NCBI GenBank assembly: GCA_025455595.1
Contig: JALOMD010000128.1
Coordinates: 1 to 7,142, forward strand
Origin: Cytophagales bacterium
GTDB lineage: Bacteria; Bacteroidota; Bacteroidia; Cytophagales; 172606-1
Length of the DNA: 7,142 bases
Direction of reading: 5' to 3'
Shown one piece after another: positions 1-5,335 of this stretch. Below the pieces are notes generated by a model that did not search any database, was not told the origin of the DNA, and saw only the letters and a program-made list of their open reading frames with translations. Numbering within the stretch: the first letter of the stretch is position 1; every line of letters begins with the position of its first letter. Position numbers and translations under genes: made by a program.

Positions 1-1
1 C

Positions 2-481
2 GAAGTGCTGACGGCCCGCCGTGAGATGACAACACAACTGATTAAGAAAATCGAGACGGCCACCACGGCAGCGGATCGGTTGCGCGAGTCGCAGGAGAAG
101 ATTGATTTGGTGAACCGGCAACTGGGTAGCCGCGAAGACGAAAAGGCGAAAAACCTAAAAAAATCGGGCGAAGACTTGAAGAAAAAGCTGAAAACACTGC
201 TCTACACCATCAATCCAGACCCGGACGTGCAAGGCATTTTCCGCAGTCCGAACATCCTGAGTTCCAAGCTTTTCGAGGCGATGAACTACCTGCAACCTGC
301 CGAAGGCATGCCCACCACCACCGAACAAAACATTATAAGACAAGTGGATGAGACGCTGAAGAAAACCATCCCGCCAATTAATGATTTCTTTGCCAAAGAT
401 TGGGAGGCGTACAAAAAAGCCGTCAGCGAGTCGGAAGTGAAGTTGTTCGAGACCTACGAGCCGATCAAGACGATGCCATGA
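2..481 (+). CDS. C-terminal fragment of a BNR/VPS10 (sortilin-like) repeat protein
   Basis: The reading frame is open from the window edge, so this is the last 159 residues of a longer protein and its start lies outside; the GTG at position 5 is almost certainly an internal valine. The fragment is charged and helical. Residues roughly 1-65 look like a coiled coil (repeated K/E/L pattern with LRESQEKIDLVNRQL), followed by the segment VQGIFRSPNILSSKLFEAM, and it ends in a helix with NDFFAKDWEAYKKAV. From memory of the family, this resembles the C-terminal tail of the roughly 1000-residue secreted WD40/YVTN/BNR or 'sortilin, Vps10-like' glycosyl-hydrolase-related proteins common in Bacteroidota, where an N-terminal beta-propeller is followed by a helical tail ending in a 'FF..DW..Y' motif. 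The propeller is not in the window, so enzymatic activity cannot be judged. It converges with the CAP gene. A heptad array starts 11 bp after the stop and a perfect hairpin follows. Confidence 0.6.
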   Translation, partial: EVLTARREMTTQLIKKIETATTAADRLRESQEKIDLVNRQLGSREDEKAKNLKKSGEDLKKKLKTLLYTINPDPDVQGIFRSPNILSSKLFEAMNYLQPAEGMPTTTEQNIIRQVDETLKKTIPPINDFFAKDWEAYKKAVSESEVKLFETYEPIKTMP

Positions 482-492
482 GGCGTGGAAAA

Positions 493-557
493 GTAGGCGG
501 TGGCAGCGGCAGTGGGCAGTCAACAGGCGTTTTGGGCAAAAATTGCCCAAAACGCCT
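493..557 (+). repeat. Composite repeat copy A: degenerate heptad array plus perfect hairpin
   Basis: Positions 493-524 hold degenerate 6-7 nt units of the type GGCAGTG. They are followed directly by a perfect inverted repeat with 15 bp arms (525-539 AGGCGTTTTGGGCAA, 543-557 TTGCCCAAAACGCCT) around an AAA loop. The same array-plus-hairpin design recurs at 3659-3722, 5021-5105, 5269-5335 and 6529-6588. The array lies on the gene side, after the BNR stop, and the hairpin is distal. Confidence 0.75.
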
Positions 558-566
558 TTGTTTATA
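525..566 (+). terminator. Likely intrinsic terminator of the BNR-type gene, formed by the repeat hairpin
   Basis: A 15 bp perfect stem with a 3 nt loop is followed on the + strand by a T-rich stretch (TTTGTTTAT from 558). It lies 43 bp after the stop of the + strand gene. The T tract is interrupted by G, so efficiency is uncertain. On the - strand the hairpin is not followed by T residues, so it would serve the left gene rather than the CAP gene. Confidence 0.5.
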
Positions 567-621
567 GCACCTGATTGAGTCTGTATTCTACTTTGTTTTA
601 CAGTATCATGGTCAAATACAT

Positions 622-652
622 CCGTCCGGTTTTTCTATTAATCAACGGACGG
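622..652 (-). terminator. Short hairpin overlapping the end of the CAP/OmpA gene
   Basis: CCGTCCG (622-628) and CGGACGG (646-652) form a 7 bp perfect stem with a 17 nt loop that contains the TGA stop of the - strand gene. It could help end transcription or stabilise the mRNA 3' end. It has no following T run on the - strand, so the terminator call is weak. Confidence 0.3.
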
Positions 653-3257
653 GTACAGATTTATTCCTGTTTCTGACGGCTTCGTTGCCCAAATCGGCGC
701 ATTCTTGGCAATACAGATTTCGCAATTCTTCATCGTCAAAAATTTGGAAGTTGATTCGGCATTGGCCCACGAACAAGTCACACCATTGTTCGCGATTCAG
801 CTTTTGGCGGGCTTCCGTCAACAGATGGGTATATTCTCTATTCTTTTGATAATCGGGATGAACAAATGCGATTTTCAGAAACTGCCGATAGATTTCAACT
901 GCGAATCCTGTTTGGGACAGATAGTCGTTGAGTATGTTGGATGCGTGTTGAATTTGATCCATTTGAATGAAGAAATTAGCCAAATCCAGCGTTTTTGTTG
1001 AATCCTCAACGATTTGCGACTTTCCTCGGTAGTACCCGTACAGATAGTCAAGCCCCTCCTCCGGTTCGGAAGTGCGGGGTGAATTTTTGAGGTGAAAAAT
1101 GGCGGTAAGTTTGCTTTCTTGAGAGCGGAAGCGTTTGTCCGCGCTTACTTGTTTGAGCAATTTCTTTGTTTCTTTTTCACCATAAGGAATAGACTCCCAA
1201 TGCGTGAGTTTCACAAACAAAGCATGGTAGCGAATCTCGGTGCCTACCCCTTTTACCCGCAACCAACTTTTGGTGTCTTCCCAATGCAATTTCAATAAAC
1301 TGTCGTTCCAGTTTTTGGCGTGCAATTTGTACTCCAGTGCCAATCTGTTAGCGGCGAGGCGTGCATACTCTTTCTTAAACGGAAACTCCAACGCCAACAG
1401 TAGCTGTGCCGACAAGCGGTTTTGCGACCAAAGCTGGTAATGGTAATCTTGCAAAGTAGCTGCCTCAGCCGGTTTGTCAAGGCGGTAGTGTTGCCGCAAA
1501 TGGCTCAAGGTGTCACGAAGCACGGTATGGGCTTTGACGTACACATGGGCGTTTCGCTGTTCGTCCAATTGCTTCTCCCAAAAGTTTAGTACTTCCGGCT
1601 TTTCAAGTTCTTTTTTGATTTCCGCTTGGGTGCCGTTTCTCCAAAAGTCAAACGGCGTGTTTTTCAGTTGTTTGTAAAACATCGGCCAGTTTTCTTCTGT
1701 TTGTACATGGATGCGTACCCCCGCGTTCATATAGGTGCGCAATCCTGATACAATATTGTAGCCGCGTGTCTGATACAGTTTTTCGTTCCGCTTGTCCAAG
1801 CCTTCTACAGAAGCAAAGGCCGTGATTTGTATGCTATCGATTTCATAGTTAACAAGAGTGTCTTTGATGGCTCGCAACACAGCCAAGTCGGGCGTAGCAT
1901 GATTGCGGGCAAAGGGTATTCGGAAATCGAAGATTTTCTGTTCGGTCTTTAGCTCGATCTTGGGCTGAGAAAAATACGTTTGTGGCTGAATCGTGTCGTT
2001 GAAACGTAAATCGCCACATACATCCGTGAAGTAGAGCGGTGCCACAATCCGTCGTTTGTGCAACAACAGAAAGTTAGCCACCACGTAATTTCCCGAATCT
2101 GCCATCTGCCAATTGCCAACCGGCACCGTGGTTTGTTTAGGTCCCCACTGTCTGCGGCGAACCGTATGGACACTTGCGGTCAGGGAACGTTTTTCTTTCC
2201 GGGCTTCGCTTGAGAAATGGAACCACAACCGCCGTCGTTGCGTCTTCAGTTGCTTCACTTCCATTCGTTTCTGCGTTTTGAAAAGTTTTTTCTGCCCCCG
2301 CAAATCGCTTAGCAACTCTCGTTTATAAACCGGCTTGAATATTTGCCCGTTGATAGAAGAATTGCCGTTGCGACGACTAAGGGCGGTGTAGTAACCGGGA
2401 TTGCCGCAGTGGAAAGGTTCATAGTCCACAATTTCCACGGCAATTCCGTCGCGCCGCCTACGCATGGTTTTGAGCAGCACCTTTGGCGTTTTGCTATGCG
2501 CATAGATAATGTCACCTGAGTAGCCCGCCCGAATCATCAGTTTTTTGAGAGCCGAGGCCTTCCAACGTTTGTTTTGTCGCGTGAGCTGGTAATTGAGAGG
2601 CTTCAGTTTCCAAGGCAGTTTTTCCTTGGCTCCGGTTCTGGCGAAAGTGTTCCGCGTAAGTGTCTCTTGCCGGACGTGCACGGTGTCATAGGGAAACATG
2701 GATTTGTTTGTCACGAAAACGTATTGCCACAACACCCGTGCAAAGACTTGTACAGCAATGAGATTGCCATTTTTGCGGTGCGGCATTATCGCCACACCCG
2801 TGATTTGGTAGGAATTGGTGATGATGTTCCTGTAATGTCCCGGTGAATTCACCCAGCCTTTCACCATGCGTCGGGCCGTAGCGATGTATGTGTCTTCCAA
2901 CGGATACGAAAGCACGTTTTCTCCGGCGAGGTAATTGACTGCTCCGTAAAAATCAGCGCGGTCTTGGGGCGTTTTTTTGCGGGCATCTTTTTGAAAATGC
3001 CCGATGCCCGGTTTGTCGGTCAAGTATTCCGCATGGTCGCGGGCGGACAGGTACAAAATGCTGTCACTCACCAGCGGCGGCAGTCCTTTGGCATGGCGCA
3101 CACTGTCCACCTGTGCTTTTACCAAATACTCAAGGTAGGCGATGTTGATGTTTGTTTTACCGACAGGAGTGTTCGGAGATTGGGCACAAGCAGCCACGTC
3201 ACAAAAGCCGACACAGGCACTATACAAAAGCGTAAGCCTGAAAATTTTCAGAAACAT
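642..3257 (-). CDS. Secreted CAP (SCP/PR1-like) domain protein with OmpA-like domain and helical C-terminus
   Basis: This encodes 871 residues. The start at 3257 is supported by the signal peptide that begins there: a basic MFLKIFR, a hydrophobic core to about residue 24, and likely cleavage after ACA, although C24 after VAA could alternatively be a lipidation site. Residues about 40-178 form a CAP domain with H75 (DHAEYL), G86-H87-F88, G112-E113-N114 and W135-VNSPGHYRN-I, the usual His/Glu cavity set. Residues about 180-430 are basic and unassigned, with C284 in a FHCGNPGYY motif. Residues about 441-520 resemble an OmpA C-terminal (peptidoglycan-binding) fold: ITAFASVEG, then N491-x2-L494-x3-R498-x4-V503-x2-L506, the NxxLSxxRAxxV pattern. 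Residues about 580-871 are helical, possibly TPR-like, and end with C826, C833, C850 and C853. The role is inferred as an envelope protein anchored to peptidoglycan; CAP domains in bacteria have mostly unknown activity. It converges with the BNR gene and diverges from the permease, and is more AT-rich than the genes to its right. Confidence 0.8.
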   Translation of the reverse strand: MFLKIFRLTLLYSACVGFCDVAACAQSPNTPVGKTNINIAYLEYLVKAQVDSVRHAKGLPPLVSDSILYLSARDHAEYLTDKPGIGHFQKDARKKTPQDRADFYGAVNYLAGENVLSYPLEDTYIATARRMVKGWVNSPGHYRNIITNSYQITGVAIMPHRKNGNLIAVQVFARVLWQYVFVTNKSMFPYDTVHVRQETLTRNTFARTGAKEKLPWKLKPLNYQLTRQNKRWKASALKKLMIRAGYSGDIIYAHSKTPKVLLKTMRRRRDGIAVEIVDYEPFHCGNPGYYTALSRRNGNSSINGQIFKPVYKRELLSDLRGQKKLFKTQKRMEVKQLKTQRRRLWFHFSSEARKEKRSLTASVHTVRRRQWGPKQTTVPVGNWQMADSGNYVVANFLLLHKRRIVAPLYFTDVCGDLRFNDTIQPQTYFSQPKIELKTEQKIFDFRIPFARNHATPDLAVLRAIKDTLVNYEIDSIQITAFASVEGLDKRNEKLYQTRGYNIVSGLRTYMNAGVRIHVQTEENWPMFYKQLKNTPFDFWRNGTQAEIKKELEKPEVLNFWEKQLDEQRNAHVYVKAHTVLRDTLSHLRQHYRLDKPAEAATLQDYHYQLWSQNRLSAQLLLALEFPFKKEYARLAANRLALEYKLHAKNWNDSLLKLHWEDTKSWLRVKGVGTEIRYHALFVKLTHWESIPYGEKETKKLLKQVSADKRFRSQESKLTAIFHLKNSPRTSEPEEGLDYLYGYYRGKSQIVEDSTKTLDLANFFIQMDQIQHASNILNDYLSQTGFAVEIYRQFLKIAFVHPDYQKNREYTHLLTEARQKLNREQWCDLFVGQCRINFQIFDDEELRNLYCQECADLGNEAVRNRNKSVPVR

Positions 3258-3311
3258 TGGATCAAAGGGACGAATGCAGGGAGAAAAACGGATTGGTACT
3301 GGAACCGATAA

Positions 3312-3345
3312 TGTATATCACAATTGCGACGAAATGGTAAACAAA
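3312..3345 (-). promoter_or_regulatory. Possible promoter of the CAP/OmpA gene
   Basis: Read on the - strand, this AT-rich patch holds TTTG (3345-3342) and TTTACC (3341-3336), followed after 18 nt by TATACA (3317-3312). That resembles a -35/-10 pair, with the TTTG recalling the Bacteroidota -33 element. A start near 3305 would give a leader of about 48 nt. The Bacteroidota -7 consensus TAnnTTTG is not matched, so this is a position-based guess. Confidence 0.25.
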
Positions 3346-3375
3346 TGCGACTGTTTTAGGACTTTCGCTTGATAG

Positions 3376-3458
3376 TCCCGACTTGTCGGGATGTGATGCA
3401 ACGCATGACTTAGCCGTGGAAAATCACCCTTCGGGTGAACTCCGAATACCATTCGGAG
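3376..3458. repeat. Three consecutive small perfect hairpins in the divergent spacer
   Basis: Three perfect inverted repeats follow one another: TCCCGAC/GTCGGGA (3376-3382, 3385-3391, 2 nt loop), TCACCC/GGGTGA (3424-3429, 3433-3438, loop TTC) and CTCCGAAT/ATTCGGAG (3440-3447, 3451-3458, loop ACC). None is followed by a T run, so they do not look like terminators. There is no credible coding frame here. The string CTTGTCGGGA of the first hairpin recurs at 5173-5182. They may be REP-like elements or parts of a structured RNA. Confidence 0.6.
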
Positions 3459-3487
3459 CTACCGGCAAGTTACGGACAAGCCAACAA

Positions 3488-3540
3488 CCGTTTTGGGCAA
3501 AAATCGAAGATGCCGCACTTGGCGGTATTGCCCAAAACGG
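3488..3540. repeat. Hairpin-only copy of the repeat family with an enlarged loop
   Basis: The arms are CCGTTTTGGGCAA (3488-3500) and TTGCCCAAAACGG (3528-3540), a 13 bp perfect stem matching the family hairpin. In place of the usual 3-7 nt loop there are 27 nt (3501-3527), which themselves hold a small CCGC/GCGG stem. No heptad array is attached. It looks like a family copy that gained sequence in its loop. Confidence 0.65.
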
Positions 3541-3570
3541 CCTCCCCGTTTTTCTCGACCATTTGCTTTA

Positions 3571-3596
3571 GTCTGAAATTATGAAGTAATTCAGAC
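3571..3596. repeat. Inverted repeat upstream of the permease gene
   Basis: GTCTGAAATT (3571-3580) pairs with AATTCAGAC (3588-3596), leaving one bulged A and a 7 nt loop. It is unrelated in sequence to the GGCGTTTTGGGC family. It could be an operator-like dyad or another small palindromic repeat. A TTTG at 3562-3565 precedes TAATTCAG (3587-3594) by 21 nt, a weak echo of a Bacteroidota promoter for the + strand permease. Confidence 0.4.
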
Positions 3597-3603
3597 GGAC
3601 TGA

Positions 3604-3640
3604 AGCGTTTTGGTCGTTTTTTGCCCAAAACGCTATTTTT
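3604..3640 (+). terminator. Hairpin-only repeat copy followed by T run, terminator- or attenuator-like
   Basis: AGCGTTTTGG (3604-3613) and CCAAAACGCT (3625-3634) form a 10 bp perfect stem, followed at once by ATTTTT (3635-3640). This is the terminator layout on the + strand, but it lies 86 bp before the permease start and no + strand gene ends just upstream. It may be only a family repeat, or it may attenuate transcription entering the permease gene. Confidence 0.4.
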
Positions 3641-3658
3641 ACACTCCGCAGGAACCTT

Positions 3659-3722
3659 GTTTTCAAGCAAAAATCGTCCAAAACGCCAACTTGTAACCTT
3701 GAACCTCGAACCTTCCAACTAC
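3659..3722 (-). repeat. Composite repeat copy C: hairpin remnant plus heptad array abutting the permease start codon
   Basis: An imperfect hairpin (GTTTTCAAGC at 3659-3668, GTCCAAAACGCC at 3676-3687) is followed by five heptads in register: AACTTGT, AACCTTG, AACCTCG, AACCTTC, CAACTAC (3688-3722). The permease ATG comes 3 nt later. The array therefore forms the immediate 5' leader and leaves no room for a normal Shine-Dalgarno. Positions 3666-3704 match the reverse complement of 5059-5097 at 36 of 39 bases. Confidence 0.75.
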
Positions 3723-3725
3723 CGA

Positions 3726-5042
3726 ATGCAAACCATACAAACCGAAACAAAACCCACCCTCAGAAAAGAAATCAACGCCGTGCAACTGTGGGCCTTGGCC
3801 GTGGGCATGGTCATCTCCGGCGAGTATTTCGGCTGGAACTACGGCTGGGGCACGTCGGGCACCGTCGGGTTTTTGGTGTCCACGCTGCTGGTTACGGTGA
3901 TGTACGTCACCTTCATTCTCAGCTACACCGAACTGACTGCCGCCATCCCGGAGGCAGGCGGCCCGTTCGCCTTCGCCACGCGGGCTTTCGGGCCAATCGG
4001 GGGCTTCATCGCCGGTTTCGCCACGCTGGTGGATTTCCTGCTGGCCATGCCTGCCATTTCCTACGCGTTGGGGGCCTACATCCACTTCTTGTTGCCGCAA
4101 GTGCCGGTAGTACCCACGGCCATCAGCATGTACGTGGTTTTCATCGCCTTCAACCTGTTCGGCATCCGTGAAGGGGCGCGGCTTTCGCTGGTGGTCACGG
4201 TGCTGTCGGTGGCCGAAATCGTGGTCTTCATGTTGCTGATTGTGACCAGTTTCCGGTACGACAATTTCGTGGCACACAACCCACCGACCGTTACGTTCGG
4301 GGCCGTTTTCGCGGGCATCCCGTTCGCCATTTGGTTCTTTGTCGCCATCGAAGGCGTGGCCATGGTGGCCGAGGAAGTCAAAAATCCGCAAATCACTATT
4401 CCGAAAGGCTACATCTCGGCCATTGCGACGCTGGTGGTGCTGGCTTTGGGCGTGATGGTGCTCAGTGCCGGCGTGGGCGACTGGCGGCAGTTGCAGGCCA
4501 TTGACCATCCGCTGCCGCAGGTGTTGGCCATGGTGTTCGGGCAGGAAAGCGGCTGGACGAAGGTTTTCACCAGTCTCGGGCTGTTCGGCTTGGTGGCTTC
4601 GTTCCACGGCAACACCATCAGCTACTCGCGGCAGATTTTCGCCTTGGCGCGTGAAAACTACCTGCCGTTCCGCCTGAGCCGCCTGAACCGCTACCAGTCG
4701 CCGCACTGGGCTTTGGTGGCGGGCGGAGTCATCGGCATCATCGCCATCTTTTCTGGCAATGCCGAGAAAATCATCGTCATGTCGGCGTTGGGGGCGGTGG
4801 TCATGTACGCCGTCAGTATGGTGAGCCTGCTGGTGCTGCGCCGCAAGGAACCGAACCTGCACCGCCCGTACAGAACGCCGCTGTTTCCGGCCATGCCTTA
4901 TGTTGCCTTGATACTCACGCTGTTGTCAACCGCCGCGATTGTGTATTACTACCCGTGGCTCAGTGCGTTGTTCTTCGGGTTGCTGGCCGTGTCGCTGGCG
5001 GTGTTTGTGGGGGTAAAAAGGGTTGAAAGGTTGAAAGGTTAA
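3726..5042 (+). CDS. eat: Ethanolamine permease-like APC family transporter
   Basis: This encodes 438 residues, with about 12 hydrophobic segments expected for an inner-membrane amino acid/polyamine/organocation (APC) permease. The N-terminal signature GMVISGEYFGWNYGWGTSG (residues 27-45) is characteristic of ethanolamine permeases, and later motifs fit: SYTELTAAIPEAGGPFAFA (66-84), AIEGVAMVAEEVKNP (207-221), SFHGNTISYSRQIFALAREN (292-311) and RKEPNLHRPYRTPLFP (373-388). By homology it imports ethanolamine, probably by ion symport; other amines cannot be excluded. No eut catabolic genes are in the window. ATG 3726 was chosen because the frame upstream is made of repeat sequence and the protein then begins just before the conserved ALAVGMVISGE block. 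The last six or so codons (VERLKG) and the TAA lie inside a tandem repeat, so the natural C-terminus was probably rewritten by it. It diverges from the CAP gene; oxidoreductase downstream after 293 bp. Confidence 0.85.
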   Translation: MQTIQTETKPTLRKEINAVQLWALAVGMVISGEYFGWNYGWGTSGTVGFLVSTLLVTVMYVTFILSYTELTAAIPEAGGPFAFATRAFGPIGGFIAGFATLVDFLLAMPAISYALGAYIHFLLPQVPVVPTAISMYVVFIAFNLFGIREGARLSLVVTVLSVAEIVVFMLLIVTSFRYDNFVAHNPPTVTFGAVFAGIPFAIWFFVAIEGVAMVAEEVKNPQITIPKGYISAIATLVVLALGVMVLSAGVGDWRQLQAIDHPLPQVLAMVFGQESGWTKVFTSLGLFGLVASFHGNTISYSRQIFALARENYLPFRLSRLNRYQSPHWALVAGGVIGIIAIFSGNAEKIIVMSALGAVVMYAVSMVSLLVLRRKEPNLHRPYRTPLFPAMPYVALILTLLSTAAIVYYYPWLSALFFGLLAVSLAVFVGVKRVERLKG

Positions 5043-5105
5043 AAGTTGCAGGTTGCAAGTTCAAGGTTGCAGGTTGGCGTTTTGGGCGATTTTTGCTCAA
5101 AACGC
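5021..5105 (+). repeat. Composite repeat copy D: 7-8 nt array overlapping the permease stop, then hairpin
   Basis: Units of the GGTTGAAA / GGTTGCA / AGTTCAA type run from 5021 to 5075: the first two are 8 nt, then 7 nt spacing holds. The permease TAA (5040-5042) is in the third unit. The hairpin follows: GCGTTTTGGGC (5077-5087) pairs with GCTCAAAACGC (5095-5105), with one G-U pair and a 7 nt loop. Little T tract follows, so a terminator role is possible but weak. It is an inverted partner of copy C at 3659-3722. Confidence 0.75.
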
Positions 5106-5268
5106 TTTGCGAACGCAGGTCTTCTCGCAGGGCGGGATGACCGGGAACACGAGGGGGCTTTGAGACAACAGGCTTGTCGGGAAGGGTTTTGTCCCGGACA
5201 AATGCGGCGCAGTTTATTGTCTTGGCTGGAGCCAAGGCAGGTCTTGGCCCTACGTGCGTAAACCCACA
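5106..5268. other. Non-coding spacer with two unrelated hairpins
   Basis: No credible gene is seen. TTGTCGGGA (5174-5182) pairs with TCCCGGACAA (5192-5201) with one bulged C. CTTGGC (5221-5226) pairs with GCCAAG (5231-5236) around TGGA. The string CAGGTCTT appears twice (5116-5123 and 5238-5245). An alternative upstream start for the oxidoreductase would run through this repeat-rich DNA and is unlikely. Confidence 0.45.
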
Positions 5269-5335
5269 GTGTTTCGGGCAAAAAACGCTTAAAACGCCAA
5301 ATCAACAATATAGCCACTCAACAATACAACCATCC
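5269..5335 (-). repeat. Composite repeat copy E: degenerate hairpin plus array abutting the oxidoreductase start
   Basis: GTGTTTCGGGC (5269-5279) pairs imperfectly with GCTTAAAACGC (5287-5297) using G-U pairs. An AT-rich array follows with 8/16 nt periodicity: TCAACAATA at 5302-5310 and again at 5318-5326. The ATG of the oxidoreductase follows the array directly at 5336. As with copy C, the array forms the whole proximal leader and no Shine-Dalgarno is visible. Confidence 0.6.

Noticed and set aside
2113..2328. A small + strand frame inside the CAP/OmpA gene
   Set aside because: It is antisense to a well-supported CDS, with no motif or independent start signal.
3376..3391. Intrinsic terminator for either divergent gene
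   Set aside because: It lies upstream of both genes and is not followed by a T run on either strand.
3621..3725. A longer permease start (TTG at 3621)
   Set aside because: The extension would be translated from a hairpin and heptad array; ATG 3726 gives a normal permease N-terminus.
3663..4862. A 399-codon open frame on the - strand opposite the permease gene
   Set aside because: It is a shadow of the GC-rich permease gene: its composition (very high His, Gln, Arg) has no domain logic, whereas the + strand frame encodes a textbook permease.
5174..5335. A longer oxidoreductase start at 5174
   Set aside because: The extra 54 codons run through hairpins and a tandem array, and the family N-terminus matches ATG 5336 exactly.
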